A stretch of 64,000 nt of DNA from Burkholderiales bacterium (GCA_027493935.1 JAOSJV010000010.1:372001-436000), one strand, 5' to 3'; counted from the stretch's first letter, positions 1 to 10,445 are shown. Numbers and translations are program-made. Notes: generated by a model from the sequence alone, not told the origin.

Positions 1-577
1 CCAGCGGCCGGATCCCGTGCGGATCGCGCAATGCGACGAGCCCGGCGCCGGCGATCATCACGACAACCGCGTAGGCGCCGCGGCAGCGACGGTGCACCGC
101 CGCCACCGCCGCGAAGACCGCCTCGGAGTCGACGCGGTAGCCCCGTGCGGCCCGTTCGAGCTCGTGCGCGAGCACGTTGAGCAGCACCTCGGAGTCGGAG
201 TTGGTATTGATGTGCCGGCGGTCGAGCCGGAACATCTCCTCCTTCAGCTGCTCCCAGTTGGTCAGGTTGCCGTTGTGGCCGAGCACGATGCCGAACGGCG
301 AGTTGACGTAGAAGGGCTGCGCCTCGCCCGCGTCGAATGCGCTGCCGGCGGTCGGATAACGGCAGTGCCCGATGCCCATGTGCCCCTGCAGCGCGCGCAT
401 GTCCCGGGTGCGGAAGACGTCGCGCACGAGACCCTGCCCCTTGTGCATGTGGAACGTGCTGCCGGCGCTGGTGACGATCCCCGCGGCGTCCTGCCCACGA
501 TGCTGCAGGAGGAGCAGCCCGTCGTAGAGCAGCTGGTTCACCGACGAGCGCGCAACGATGCCGACGATCCCGCACAT
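1..577 (-). CDS. purF: Amidophosphoribosyltransferase, N-terminal part (runs off the window)
   Basis: First committed step of purine synthesis: moves glutamine amide nitrogen onto PRPP to give phosphoribosylamine, in the cytosol. The protein starts MCGIVGIV, so Cys2 becomes the N-terminal nucleophile after Met removal, as in class II glutamine amidotransferases. The glutaminase landmarks [10 protein letters not shown] and, near the window edge, DPHGIRPL are both present. The frame is open from 577 to base 1 (192 codons) with no break; the PRPP-transferase half lies outside the window. It is the last gene seen of the folC-dedD-cvpA-purF series and begins 4 bases after the cvpA stop, so probable cotranscription. 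Identity is firm. Confidence 0.97.
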   Translation of the reverse strand, partial: MCGIVGIVARSSVNQLLYDGLLLLQHRGQDAAGIVTSAGSTFHMHKGQGLVRDVFRTRDMRALQGHMGIGHCRYPTAGSAFDAGEAQPFYVNSPFGIVLGHNGNLTNWEQLKEEMFRLDRRHINTNSDSEVLLNVLAHELERAARGYRVDSEAVFAAVAAVHRRCRGAYAVVVMIAGAGLVALRDPHGIRPL

Positions 578-581
578 TGCA

Positions 582-1077
582 TCACCTCTCGTACTTGACC
601 CGGTCCGCCCAGCTGCGCGGCAGATAGGGCTTCATCGCGACGACCGCGGTCTCGAGCGGTCCGGCGAGCGCCGCGTCGCGCCAGAACGGTTCCTTGGGCA
701 GCGTCGTGAACCCGGCGCCGAGGACGACCCCGAGCGTAATCAGGGTGCCCCGCGCCAATCCGAACATGCCGCCGAGCGCCCGGTCGGTGACGCCGAGCCC
801 GGCCGCGCGGAACAGGCGCGATAGCATGATGCCACCGAATCCGGCCACGAGCAGCACCAGCACGAAGATCATCACTGCGGCGACAATCGCGCGCACCTCG
901 AGCGGCGCGAGGGCTCGCGGGCAGGAGGCGCGCGATATCGTAGGCGAACCACATCGCGAGCACCGCCGCGAGGACCCAGCCGGCGAGCGCGAGGATCTCG
1001 CGCATCAGGCCGCGCCAGGCGCCGAGCAGAATGGACACTCCCACGACGATCAGCACCGCGTAGTCGAACCAGGTCAT
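582..1077 (-). CDS. cvpA: CvpA family inner-membrane protein (frameshifted)
   Basis: Four-helix inner-membrane protein of the colicin V production family; in Escherichia coli it lies next to purF and is needed for envelope stress tolerance. The first half reads [20 protein letters not shown] with two hydrophobic helices and the helix-start motif [10 protein letters not shown]. The second half, in another frame, reads [20 protein letters not shown] and ends in the family-typical PFWRDA and YLPRSW segments. The two halves join near 905-918 if one base is removed; the intended junction is about [15 protein letters not shown]. Full length would be about 164 residues, normal for the family. The break is probably a sequencing error. 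Confidence 0.9.
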
Positions 1078-1080
1078 CGA

Positions 1081-1753
1081 TCAGCGCGTCGTCACCGTCC
1101 CCGGAACGACGCCCAAATCCTTCAGTGCCGCGAGCCTGTCGCGCGCGCGCTCGGCCTCCGCGCGCGACGCGTACGGCCCTGCCGCAACCCGCGTCTGCGC
1201 GGTCGCTCCGCTCTTCACCGGCTCGGTAAACGACTTGACGCCGGCGCGAGCGAGCTTCGCCTGCAGCTGCTTCACGTTGTCGGGGTTCGCGTAAGCGCCG
1301 AGCGGCACCACGAAAGTCGCGCCCTCGGGCGGGGCTTTGCCCTCGAGGATCGCCTCCGCGCGCGCCGTCTCGTGCCCCTTGCGCTCGGTTGCCGCGGCCG
1401 CCTTCGCGGGGTTCTTGTCCTCGGCGCCGGCCTTCGCGTCAACGGCCTTGCGCGCTTCGCCCCCTCGCGCGCTCGCCGGCCTTGGCCGCTGCCGCCGCTT
1501 GTTCGGCGCCGCCGTTGCGCGGCTCGACGGGCCCGGGCGCCGCCGGCGCGCTCTGCGGCGGAGGCGGCGGCACGGTGAGGCGCGCGCGCTCCTGTCGCGG
1601 AATCTCGACCGTGAGATCGGTCGTGACCGGCTTCGGCTCGAGATCCATCACCATCGGCGGCACGATCACGAGGAACAGCACCAGCGCGATGGCACCCACC
1701 AGGCGCCTCCGCGCCCGCCGTCGGAGCTGCTGTGCCTCTTGCGTTTCGGGCAT
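1081..1753 (-). CDS. dedD: SPOR-domain cell-division protein, DedD-like (frameshifted)
   Basis: Single-pass membrane protein with a C-terminal SPOR domain that binds glycan strands stripped of stem peptides at the division septum. Seen in sequence: a short Arg-rich cytoplasmic N-terminus, one membrane helix (LVGAIALVLFLVIVPPMV), a long Pro/Ala/Lys linker, and a final 75 residues with the SPOR pattern (VPLGAYANPDNVKQLQAKL ... RVAAGPYASRAEAERA). The frame breaks at a C run near 1460-1464; removing one base joins both parts to about 223 residues. It lies between folC and cvpA, the usual betaproteobacterial place for this gene. The name dedD rests on context plus the domain. Confidence 0.85.
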
Positions 1754-1761
1754 GCCGATCT

Positions 1762-3045
1762 TCAGGCCCTCCCGGTCGCAGCCGCGAGCACGTCCGCGAC
1801 GGTGTGGAACGAGCCGAACACGACGATTCTATCACCCTGGCGGGCCGCCTCCCGCGCGGCCGCATACGCCGCACGCGGGGAATCGTGCTCGGATACCGGC
1901 CCGGCAGCCCCGGCCGCGCGGAGTGCCGCCGACAGCTCTGCTGCGCACGCGCCGCGCGCAACGTCGAGGGACGCCGCGTACCAGTGCCCGACGGCGTCCT
2001 TGAGCCGGGCGCACGTGCCGGCGATATCCTTGTCGGCGAGCATGCCGAGCACCGCCAGCGTACGGGCCGCGGGAGTCATCGCGGCCAGGTTCGCCGCAAG
2101 AACGCCGGCCGCGGCCGGGTTGTGCGCAACGTCGAGCACGACCGTCGGCAAACCCGGCAGCACCTGAAAGCGCCCCGGCAGCGTCACGCCGGCGAGCCCT
2201 TCGCGCACCGCCTGGGCCGCGACGGGCAGCTCGGCGCGCATCGCCTCGAGCGCGGCGATCGCCGTGGCGGCGTTCGCCACCTGGTGCGCGCCGCGCAGCG
2301 CCGGATGCGCGAGGCCGGCCCGCCGGCCGGCGCGGCCCCAGTACTGCCACTGCCGCGGCTCGATGGCGTAGCCGAAGTCGCGTCCGACACGCTGCAGGTC
2401 GGCGCCGATCGCGCCGGCGTGCGCGAGCACCGAAGACGGCGGCGACGGGTCGCCCACGATGGCGGGCTTGCCGGGGCGGAAGATGTGCGCCTTCTCCCAC
2501 CCCACGCGCTCGCGCGTGTCGCCGAGATAAGCGGCATGGTCGAGATCCACCGTGGTGAGCACGGCGCAGCCGGGCTCGAAGGCGTTCACCGCGTCCAGGC
2601 GCCCACCGAGGCCGACTTCGAGGATGAGCGCATCGGGCCGTGCTGCGGCGAAGAGCACCCACGCCGCCAGCGTGCCGAACTCGAAATAGGTGAGCGGCGG
2701 AGCGCCGGCGCGCACGACGCGCGCCCGCTCGACCGTGCGGAATGCCTCGACCAGCGCCGCGTCGTCAGCCTCGCGCCCGTCGAGGCGCACGCGCTCGTTA
2801 TAGCGCAGCAGGTGGGGCGACGTGTACGTACCGACCCGGAAGCCGCCGGCACGCAGGATCGCCTCCAGCATCGCGCACACCGATCCCTTGCCGTTCGTAC
2901 CGCCGACGGTGAAGATCGGGCACGGCGGCGCGAGCCCCAGGGCGTCGCGCACCGCCGCGACGCGCTCGAGGCCGAGCGCGATCGACTGCGGGTGCTGGCG
3001 CTCGACGTAGGCGAGCCAGCCGTCCAGGTCGGCAGGGAGGTCCAC
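1762..3045 (-). CDS. folC: Bifunctional folylpolyglutamate/dihydrofolate synthase
   Basis: Adds glutamate to dihydropteroate and to folates in an ATP-dependent ligase reaction of the Mur ligase type. The P-loop FTVGGTNGKGSVCAMLE and the following YTSPHLLRYNERVRLDG are diagnostic; LTTVDLDHAAYLGDTRE and the C-terminal ligase domain (VLDVAHNPAAA, LADKDIAG) follow. I chose the GTG at 3045 (protein M-DLPADLDGWLAYVERQHP), giving 427 residues, the usual length; the same frame is open further upstream, but that part is the shadow of accD. It follows accD by about 50 bases and precedes dedD by 8 bases, so probably one transcript. The start codon is the only real uncertainty. Confidence 0.93.
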   Translation of the reverse strand: MDLPADLDGWLAYVERQHPQSIALGLERVAAVRDALGLAPPCPIFTVGGTNGKGSVCAMLEAILRAGGFRVGTYTSPHLLRYNERVRLDGREADDAALVEAFRTVERARVVRAGAPPLTYFEFGTLAAWVLFAAARPDALILEVGLGGRLDAVNAFEPGCAVLTTVDLDHAAYLGDTRERVGWEKAHIFRPGKPAIVGDPSPPSSVLAHAGAIGADLQRVGRDFGYAIEPRQWQYWGRAGRRAGLAHPALRGAHQVANAATAIAALEAMRAELPVAAQAVREGLAGVTLPGRFQVLPGLPTVVLDVAHNPAAAGVLAANLAAMTPAARTLAVLGMLADKDIAGTCARLKDAVGHWYAASLDVARGACAAELSAALRAAGAAGPVSEHDSPRAAYAAAREAARQGDRIVVFGSFHTVADVLAAATGRA

Positions 3046-3098
3046 GGCGTGCGGCTCGAAGGGGCGGGCGAACGGATGCGGGCGCGGCGCCGCCGCGA

Positions 3099-3967
3099 TC
3101 AGCCCGCGGGCGCCGGGATGCGCAGCAGGAGCGTGAGCAGGCTCGCGATCCGGTCGCGCATCTCGCGCCGGTCCACGATCATGTCGATCGCACCCTTCTC
3201 GAGCAGGAACTCGGCGCGCTGAAAGCCTTCGGGCAGCTTTTCGCGCACGGTCTGTTCGATCACGCGCGGCCCGGCGAACCCGATCAGGGCGCGCGGCTCC
3301 GCGATCACGACATCTCCGATCATCGCGAAGCTCGCCGAGACTCCGCCCATCGTCGGATCGGTCAGCACCGACACGAACGGCACCCGCCGTTCGGCAAGCC
3401 GCGCGAGTGACGCGGTCGTCTTCGCCATCTGCAGCAGCGAGAGCACGCCCTCCTGCATCCGCGCGCCGCCGGTCGCCGAGAAGCACACCATCGGCAGCTC
3501 CTGCTCGAGGCAGACGCGCACGCCGCGCACGAAGCGCTCGCCGACCACCGAGCCCATGGAGCCGCCCATGAACTCGAACTCGAACGCCGCCGCGACGAGT
3601 GGGACGTTCTTCACGCTTCCCTGCAACACGACGAGCGCGTCGGTCTCGGCGGTCTCCTTCTCGGCCTCCTCGAGGCGGTCGGTGTAGCGCCGGGAATCCT
3701 TGAACTTGAGCGAGTCCACCGGCTGGACCTCGGCGCCGATCTCGTAGCGTCCGTCCGGGTCGAGGAAGACGTCGAGCCGCGCGCGCGCGCCGAGCCGTCC
3801 GTGGTGGCCGCACTTCGGGCACACGTTGACGTTCTTCTCGAGGTCGGTCGCGTAGATGACCGCGTCGCACGACGGGCATTTCGTCCACAGCCCCTCGGGC
3901 ACGCTGCGGCGGGCCGCCCCTCGGCACGCTTGATCTTCGGCGGCAGCAGCTTCTGCAGCCAGCTCAT
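3099..3967 (-). CDS. accD: Acetyl-CoA carboxylase carboxyltransferase subunit beta (frameshifted near N-terminus)
   Basis: Beta subunit of the carboxyltransferase that makes malonyl-CoA for fatty-acid synthesis, working with AccA. It starts [18 protein letters not shown], and an SD-like GAGGAG lies just upstream. The zinc finger CPSC-x(n)-CPKC comes next, then the crotonase-like core with GARMQEG and [12 protein letters not shown]. The frame breaks at a CCC/GGG run near 3911-3913: the N-terminal 20 residues are in one frame and everything from [12 protein letters not shown] onward in another. Adding one C gives a normal 289-residue protein. The gene is essential, so a true knock-out is unlikely. 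It lies 62 bases after trpA, as in other betaproteobacteria. Confidence 0.95.
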
Positions 3968-4028
3968 CGCACGCTCCTCGCGCCGCAGGCGCCGCCGCGA
4001 ACCACGCCCGCCGAGGGGTTCGGTCCGC

Positions 4029-4833
4029 TCATGGCCGGTCCAATGCCTCCCGGATGCCGCGCACCAGCGCCGCGGCGCGCGCGGTCGCCGCACCCTGCGG
4101 CGCCTGCTCCATCTCCTCGATGATGCGGCTGCCGATCACGACCGCGTCGGCGACCCGCCCGATCGCGCGCGCGCTTTCGCCGTCGCGGATGCCGAATCCG
4201 ACGCCGAGCGGCAGTGCACCGGTACGCCCGCGGATCCCGGCCAGCTTCGCGCCGACGTCGGCCACGTCCAGATGCCCGGCGCCGGTCACCCCCGTCAGCG
4301 ACACGTAGTACACGTAGCCGCTCGCGATCCGCGCGACCTGGTCGATGCGCGCCACGGTGGAGGTCGGGGCGAGCAGAAAGATCATGTCCATGCCGTGGCG
4401 CCGCATCAGTGCCGCGAACTCGGCCGACTCCTCGGGCGGATAGTCGACCACCAGCACGCCGTCCACGCCGGCCGACTGCGCGCCGCGTGCGGAACGCTTC
4501 GGCGCCCATCGCCTCGATCGGGTTCGCATAGCCCATCAGCACCACGGGCGTATCGGCGTCGCGCGCGCGGAAGGCGGCGACATGCCGCAGCACGTCGTCC
4601 AGGCCGACTCCGACTCGCAGCGCGCGCGCGCTCGCGCGCTGGATCACCGGCCCGTCGGCCATCGGATCGGAGAACGGCACGCCGAGCTCGATCACATCGG
4701 CACCCGAGCGCGCCAGCGCGTGCATCAGCCGGACCGTGTCGCCCGCCGCAGGGTCGCCGGCGGTGACGAACGGGATCAGCGCCTTGCGCCTCTCGCGGGC
4801 GAGGCGCCGGAAGACGGTGGCAATGCGCGACAT
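4029..4833 (-). CDS. trpA: Tryptophan synthase alpha chain (frameshifted)
   Basis: Cleaves indole-3-glycerol phosphate to indole, which is channelled to TrpB. The N-terminal part has the catalytic Glu in [18 protein letters not shown] and the catalytic Asp region later in [11 protein letters not shown]; the phosphate-binding loop GVGFGIRD is in the C-terminal part. The two parts are in different frames that meet near 4480-4495 (EAFRT then AQSAGVDGV); deleting one base restores about 267 residues, the standard length. The ATG overlaps the trpB stop (ATGA), so it is translationally coupled. It is in the trpF-trpB-trpA-accD series, where indole synthesis genes precede accD. Confidence 0.95.
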
Positions 4834-6033
4834 CAGAGCGTGATGCCCGAGCGCTCGGCGACGGTGTGGATGTCCTTGTCGCCGCGGCCGGAGAGGTTGA
4901 CGAGCAGGATCTTGTCGCGTCCCATCGTGGGCGCGATGCGCGCCGCGTGGGCGAGCGCGTGAGCCGATTCGAGCGCCGGAATGATACCCTCGTAGTGGCA
5001 GCAGTCGTGGAACGCGGCGAGCGCCTCGTCGTCGGTCACGGCGACGTACTCGGCCCGGCCACAGTCCTTCAGCCAGGCGTGCTCCGGGCCGACGCCCGGG
5101 TAGTCGAGGCCGGCGGAGATCGAGTGGGTCTCGACGATCTGCCCGTGCGCGTCCTGCAGCAGGTAGGTGCGGTTGCCATGCAGCACCCCCGGCCGCCCGG
5201 CGCAGAGCGACGCCGCGTGGTGACCGCTCGCAAGTCCGAGGCCGCCCGCCTCGACGCCGATCAGGCGCACGTTTTCGTGCGGGACGTAGGCGTGGAAGAT
5301 TCCCATCGCGTTCGACCCGCCGCCCACGCAAGCAAGCACGGCGTCGGGCTGGCGCCCGCACAGCTCGGGCATCTGCTCGAGGCACTCGCGTCCGATCACC
5401 GCCTGGAAATCGCGCACCATCATGGGATACGGATGCGGTCCGGCCACAGTGCCGATGATGTAGAAGGTGTCCACGACGTTCGTGACCCAGTCGCGCATCG
5501 CCCTCGTTCAGCGCGTCCTTGAGCGTCTTAGAGCCCGACTCGACCGGGACTACCGTCGCGCCGAGGAGTTTCATGCGGTAGACGTTCGCCGCCTGCCGCT
5601 TGATGTCCTCGGCGCCCATGTACACCACGCATTCCATGCCGTAGCGCGCGGCCACCGCCGCGGTCGCGACGCCGTGCTGCCCGGCGCCGGTCTCGGCGAT
5701 CACGCGCCGCTTGCCCATGCGGCGCGCGACGAGGGCCTGGCCGACGGTGTTGTTCACCTTGTGTGCGCCGGTATGGTTGAGGTCTTCGCGCTTGAGGTAG
5801 ATCTGCGCGCCGCCGAGAAGCCCCGACCAGCGCTCGGCGTGGTACACCGGGCTTGGCCGCCCGACATAGTGCTTGAGCTCGTGCTCGAACTCGGCGCCGA
5901 ACGCCGGATCCTCGCGGCATTGCGCGAAGGCCGCGCGCAGCGCCTCGAGCGCGTGCACGAGCGTCTCGGCGACGAACACCCCGCCGTAGGGACCGAAATG
6001 GCCCCGGCTGTCCGGCAGGTCATACATCTGCAT
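4833..6033 (-). CDS. trpB: Tryptophan synthase beta chain (frameshifted)
   Basis: PLP enzyme that condenses indole with serine to form tryptophan. It begins [18 protein letters not shown] with an AGGGAG ribosome site. The PLP lysine sits in [14 protein letters not shown], and the phosphate-binding GGGSNAMG is in the second part. The frame is lost at a CCC run (5501-5503): the sequence reads ALNEGDAR where [13 protein letters not shown] is expected, exactly one extra base. Corrected length is 399 residues, typical. Its start lies inside the end of trpF (14-base overlap) and its stop overlaps trpA, marking a coupled trpFBA operon. Confidence 0.96.
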
Positions 6034-6643
6034 TGCGGACTCCCTGAATGAACGCGGCGATCCTGTCCGCATCCTTGACGCCCTTGGCCACCTCGACGCC
6101 GCTCGAGACGTCCACCGCCCACGGCCTCACGCGGCCGATAGCCTCGCCGACGTTGGCGGCCGTGAGGCCGCCGGAAAGCACCACTGGCCGCGCGAGCCCG
6201 GCCGGAATCACGTCCCAGTCGAAGGCTTCCCCGGTCCCGCCGTAGAAGTCCGCGCGGTAGGCGTCGAGCAGCCAGCCGGCTGCGTCGTCGTAAGGCGACA
6301 GCGATTCTAGCAAATCCAGCCCCGGCCGAATCCGCAGCGCCTTCAAGTAGGGCATGCCGAACTGCCGGCAGAACGCGGGCGCCTCCTCGCCGTGGAACTG
6401 CAGGAGCTCGATCTGGCAGGCGCCGAGCACTTCCCGCACGACCGCGGCCGCGGGGTTCACGAAGAGCGCGACGCGCGCGACGAACGGCGGCGTCGCGGCC
6501 GCGATCTCGGCCGCGCGCACGATCGTGAGGTTGCGCGGGCTGGGTCCGTAGAACACGAGTCCGATTGCGTCGGCGCCGAGCCGCGCGGCGGCGAGGGCGT
6601 CGCCGGGCGAGGTGATGCCGCAGATCTTGACGCGGGTGCGCAC
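6020..6643 (-). CDS. trpF: Phosphoribosylanthranilate isomerase
   Basis: Amadori rearrangement of phosphoribosylanthranilate to CdRP in tryptophan synthesis; a TIM-barrel enzyme in the cytosol. The catalytic cysteine lies in the N-terminal motif RVKICGIT, and the catalytic aspartate in strand six would be AVDVSSGVE. Other family marks are QFHGEE and [12 protein letters not shown]. Intact at 207 residues. It starts 6 bases past the truA stop and overlaps trpB, so it is likely the first trp gene of a truA-trpF-trpB-trpA-accD unit. No frame break here. Confidence 0.97.
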   Translation of the reverse strand: MRTRVKICGITSPGDALAAARLGADAIGLVFYGPSPRNLTIVRAAEIAAATPPFVARVALFVNPAAAVVREVLGACQIELLQFHGEEAPAFCRQFGMPYLKALRIRPGLDLLESLSPYDDAAGWLLDAYRADFYGGTGEAFDWDVIPAGLARPVVLSGGLTAANVGEAIGRVRPWAVDVSSGVEVAKGVKDADRIAAFIQGVRNADV

Positions 6644-6649
6644 GCGGGC

Positions 6650-7447
6650 TCAGTCGGGCAGCGCGGTGGAGAAGAACGGCATCATAGGCGCGAAGCCGGG
6701 CAGGCTCCACTGGGATCCGTAGCGCACCTCGGCGAGATAGAGGCCGTCGGGCGGGAAGGTCGGCGCCGCGCGCGCGCGCGCGCGCGCGGCGAGCACCTCG
6801 CCGAGCCACTCCGGCGGCCGTTCGCCCTTGCCGACGTGCACCAGGCAACCGACGACGTTTCTCACCATGCGATGCAAGAACGCATCGGCGGTCAGCTCGA
6901 AGACGAAGTACGGCCCGCGCTGTGCGATCGCGAGCTTGCGCAGGTTGCGCACCGGCGACTTCGCCTGGCACTGGGCCGAGCGGAACGCGCTGAAGTCGTG
7001 CTCGCCGAGCAGCGGTCGCGCCGCCGCACGCATGGCCTCCAGCGCGAGCGGCGGATGAAACCAGCCGACGCGCCGCGCCAGGATCGCGGGACGCACCGGA
7101 TGGCAGTACAGGATGTACCGGTAGGTGCGCGCGACCGCCGCGAAGCGCGCGTGGAAGTCGTCGGGCACCGGCTGCGCCCACTGCACCGCCACGGCCTCGG
7201 GCAGCGTGCTGTTCGCGCCGCGCACCCACGCCTGCGTGGGGCGCTCGGCCGAGGTTTCGAAGTGCGCGATTTGGCCGAGCGCGTGGACGCCCGCGTCGGT
7301 GCGTCCGGCCGCAATCGTGCGCACCGGATGCGCCGCGACACTCGACAGCGCGCGTTCGACGTGATCCTGGACGGTGCGGCCCGAAGGCTGCGACTGCCAG
7401 CCCTCGAACCCGCTGCCGTCGTACGCTATGCCGATAGCGATCCTCAT
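6650..7447 (-). CDS. truA: tRNA pseudouridine(38-40) synthase
   Basis: Isomerises uridines 38-40 in the anticodon stem-loop of many tRNAs. The catalytic aspartate is in AAGRTDAGVHALGQ; the N-terminus MRIAIGIAYDGSGFEGWQSQ and the C-terminal FLHRMVRNVVGCL are family signatures. Intact at 265 residues. A run of alternating CG (about 6768-6790) codes for a short Arg/Ala stretch (AARARARAA) near the C-terminus, a slippage-prone spot. Downstream trpF follows after 6 bases. A 200-base spacer with strong hairpins separates it from fimV. Confidence 0.96.
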   Translation of the reverse strand: MRIAIGIAYDGSGFEGWQSQPSGRTVQDHVERALSSVAAHPVRTIAAGRTDAGVHALGQIAHFETSAERPTQAWVRGANSTLPEAVAVQWAQPVPDDFHARFAAVARTYRYILYCHPVRPAILARRVGWFHPPLALEAMRAAARPLLGEHDFSAFRSAQCQAKSPVRNLRKLAIAQRGPYFVFELTADAFLHRMVRNVVGCLVHVGKGERPPEWLGEVLAARARARAAPTFPPDGLYLAEVRYGSQWSLPGFAPMMPFFSTALPD

Positions 7448-7502
7448 GGCCCGCCGGGTCCTGGTGCCGTTCGCGCCAGGCGACGCGCAGGGCCGTCCGA
7501 CG

Positions 7503-7534
7503 CGAAAACCGGGGGCGCACGGCCCCGGTTTTCG
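7503..7534. terminator. Perfect 12-bp GC-rich hairpin between fimV and truA
   Basis: The arms CGAAAACCGGGG and CCCCGGTTTTCG are exact reverse complements separated by 8 bases. Read on the minus strand it lies downstream of fimV and upstream of truA, and the 3' arm ends in GGTTTT. It is a plausible terminator or attenuating structure. The role is inferred; the palindrome is seen directly. Confidence 0.6.
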
Positions 7535-7569
7535 GCGGCGGCCCGGCGCGTGTCCTCAGTCGAAACTGC

Positions 7570-7598
7570 GCAAAGGGGGCCGATGGCCCCTCCTTTGC
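7570..7598. terminator. Second hairpin between fimV and truA
   Basis: GCAAAG and GGGGCC on the left pair with GGCCCC and CTTTGC on the right around a GAT loop, with a two-base bulge, giving about 12 paired positions. It is about 50 bases past the fimV stop on the minus strand. Likely part of the fimV 3' end; function inferred. Confidence 0.5.
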
Positions 7599-7614
7599 AA
7601 TCCGCCCGGAGGCG

Positions 7615-7636
7615 AAACCTCGCGCTCGCGAGGTTT
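7615..7636. terminator. Third hairpin, just after the fimV stop
   Basis: AAACCTCGCG and CGCGAGGTTT are exact reverse complements with a 2-base loop, 13 bases past the fimV stop codon on the minus strand. The minus-strand 3' arm ends GGTTT, so a rho-independent terminator of fimV is plausible though the T tract is short. Confidence 0.55.
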
Positions 7637-7648
7637 CGCGAGGGCAGC

Positions 7649-10445
7649 CTAGCCGAGCGCTTCCAGCATGCTGCGCGCGCGCTGCTGCTGCGCGTTGTCA
7701 CCTTCCTTGATGACTTCGTTCAAGAGCTCGCGCGCGCCGTCCTTGTCGCCCATTTCCTCGTAAGCCTTCGCCAGATCGAGCTTGGTGGCGACCTCCTGCC
7801 ATCCCGGTGCGGCGTCTGCGCCGGGCGTCTCGCCCGGCGTTCCCAGATCGAGGCTGATCGCACCAAGATCGGCACCACCGGCACCTGCGCGCGACGCCTG
7901 GATGGGCTCGTCCAATTTGAAGTCGAAATCCATGCCGGGCGCCGAGGCCGGCGCCTGCGCCACGGGGCTCTGCGGCAGCACGACGGTCGGCTGCGACTGC
8001 GCCATCATCTTGGCGGTGTTGTCGAGGTCGGATGCGGTCTTGCCGCTCGGCAGCTCGAAATCGATCGCCAGATCGACGGTGCCCTCGCTGAGCTCCTGGG
8101 CCGTCTTGCTCACGCCCTGATCCATGATCAGCGTGCCCGACGGTGAGAAATCCGACTCCGCCCGGTCGGCGGGCCGCGAGGGCTCGCCGAGGTCGAGGTC
8201 GAAACCGACATCGGCTGGCGCCTGGCTCGGCATGCTCAGGTCGAGCGCGATGTCGGCCGCGCCTCCGCGCTCCTGGCTGGCCGCGGACTCGAGGTTGAAG
8301 TCGATCGAGGGTGGCGCCGCGCGCGGGCTCGAGACCTCGGGCGTCGCGAGCGCCGCAGCGGCGGCGGGCGTCATCACCGACGTCGGCTGGCTGCGCGCCA
8401 TCGATGCCGCGGGGACCGGCCCGGGCTCGGTCCGCTTGCCCCCGTAGAGCGCGTTGCCCGGATCGACCTGCTGGCCGAGCACCGCGGCCTTCTCCCAGTC
8501 CGGGCCCTGGCCGCCGGTCGCGGCGTAGATCTCGCCGGCGGTCGTCTCGAACGCCTTCAGATCCTTGCGTGCCGCGTAGATCTCGAGCAGCTTCACCCGC
8601 ACGGCTTGGCGGCTCGGGTCCTTCTGCAGCGCCTCCTTCAGGATCTCCTCGGCCTGCGCATCGCGTCCGTAGGCCATGTAGACATCGGCCTCGGCGACCG
8701 GATCGACCTCGTCGGTGTCGATTGCGCCGATGCCGCTCTGGCTGAAATCGGTCTGCAGCGAGCTGCCGCCGGTGTCGACGCTGCGGCCGCCCGTGGTACC
8801 GAAGACCGAGCTCGAGTCGGTCGTGGTCACTCCGGCGAGGCTGTTCTCGAGGCTAGTTGCCTTTTTCTTGCGGTACGCGTAGGCGCCGTAGCCGACCAGC
8901 AGCACGATGACCCCTCCGATCCCGCCGAGCGCGACCGGGTTGTCGAGCACCTCGTCGAGGAGGCTCGGCTCTGCGACCGGCATCGGCGGCGGCGGCGCAG
9001 GCCGCGGCTTAGGCTTCGGTGCCGCGGTTGCGGCGGGCGGCGGTGCCGGGGGCGTGACCGGGGATGCGTCGGCCTTCGGCGGCTCCGGCGCCTTCGCGGC
9101 GGGCTCGGGCAGCCGCTCCATCTCGGGCGCCTTGGCGATCTCGGGGGCTTTCGTCGGCTCGGGCGCCTTCGCGATTTCCGGCGCCCTGGCGGGCTCGGGG
9201 GCCTTCGCCGGCGCCGCGGGCGGCGGCGCGGCTTTCGCGGCCTCGGCCTGCTTCTGCAGCTGGGCGAGTTGCTGGTCCTTGAGCTCCAGCAGCTTCTCCA
9301 TGTCGCGCACGTTGCGCTCGAGCTGCGCCACGCGCTCGTTCGCCTCGCTCAGTGCACGCTCGCGCGCGGCGACGTCGTCGGCGCGCGCCGCGCTCTCGGC
9401 GGCCTTGCTGGCGGCATCCTCGGCACGCGACAGGCGCAGCTGATCCTGCGTTGGCGCCGCAGGCGCCGCGGGCGCGGGCGGTGCGACCGCGATCGTGCCG
9501 GCGGCGCGCTGGCCCGGGGCTTCGCGCGCCGGCGCGGCGGCGGCGGCGGTCGCCACGCGGCTGCGGTACTCGTCGAAGGCCTGTGCCTGGACGCCGACCA
9601 CCTTGGTCGCATCTGCCGCCGTGACCGCGGTAGCCTCCTCCCCGCGTCGGGATCTTCAGCACCGCGCCCGCGCGCACGAGATTCATGTTCTCGTTGATGA
9701 ACGCCGCCTCGTTCGCCCGGTACAGCGCAACGAGCATCTGGTGCCGCGTGACGCCGCCGGGCAGGTTGGCGACCGCAATCTGCGACAGGGTATCGCCGCG
9801 CTGCACCTCGTAGGTACCGGGCGCTGCGGCTGGCGCAGCCGCCGGCGAGGGCGCGTCCGCAGAGGCGCTCGGCGCGGCGGGCGCCGGCGCGGCGGCAATC
9901 GGCTTGCTCGGCTCGGGCGCCGGCGCGGCGGCCGGCTTCGGCGCCTCGGGCACGACGACCGGCGCCGGGGCCCGCGGCGGTGCGATGGGTTTCACCTCAG
10001 GCGCAGCCATGGTGGGCGGCGCGATCTCGCGCGGCCCCTTGTACTCGATCGGATCGAGGAGGAAGGTGTACTGGCGCACCAGCCGCCCGGTCGCCCAGTT
10101 GAGCTCCACCAGCACATCGACGAACGGCTCGTTGATCGCCTCGGTCGACGTGAGCACGACGATGAAATCCTTGTCGCGCCGCTGAAGACTCGCGCGCAGC
10201 GACGAAATCGCCGCGCCGTAGTCCACGCCTGCCTGTCGGAAGGCCTCGGGCGAAGCGATGCGCGCGCTTAGCGACTCGGTCTCGCCCGCACGCAGAGAGA
10301 CGACCTCGATCTCGGCCTTGAGCGGCTGGCCCAGCGCCGACTGCAGCGCGAGCCGGCCGAGTCCGGCACCGAGCGCGAGGGCGGGGGCGAGCAGCAGTGC
10401 TGCCAACGCCAGGAATCGGGTTGTAATAGTCGTTCGAGCTCCCAC
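7649..10445 (-). CDS. fimV: FimV/HubP-type polar peptidoglycan-binding protein (frameshifted)
   Basis: Large inner-membrane scaffold needed for type IV pilus assembly, twitching or polar organisation in relatives. In order: a signal peptide (about 1-26, FLALAALLLAPALALGAG), the FimV N-terminal domain (LKAEIEVVSLRAGETESLSA), a Pro/Ala linker, a LysM domain (YEVQRGDTLSQIA), a coiled coil (RNVRDMEKLLELKDQQLAQL), a linker of APEIAKAPE-like repeats, one membrane helix (VALGGIGGVIVLLVGYGAYA), then an acidic cytoplasmic region with TPR-like C-terminus (AYEEMGDKDGARELLNEVI). The frame breaks in a CCCC run at 9640-9643; one extra base turns TREEATAVT into TRGGGYRGH. Corrected length about 931 residues. 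Start is GTG at 10445. Confidence 0.92.

Noticed and set aside
1732..3222. 496-residue plus-strand ORF
   Set aside because: Antisense shadow of folC.
3967..4033. Mini-ORF between trpA and accD (starts MSGPNPSAG)
   Set aside because: Too short with no family; probably spacer carrying the accD ribosome site.
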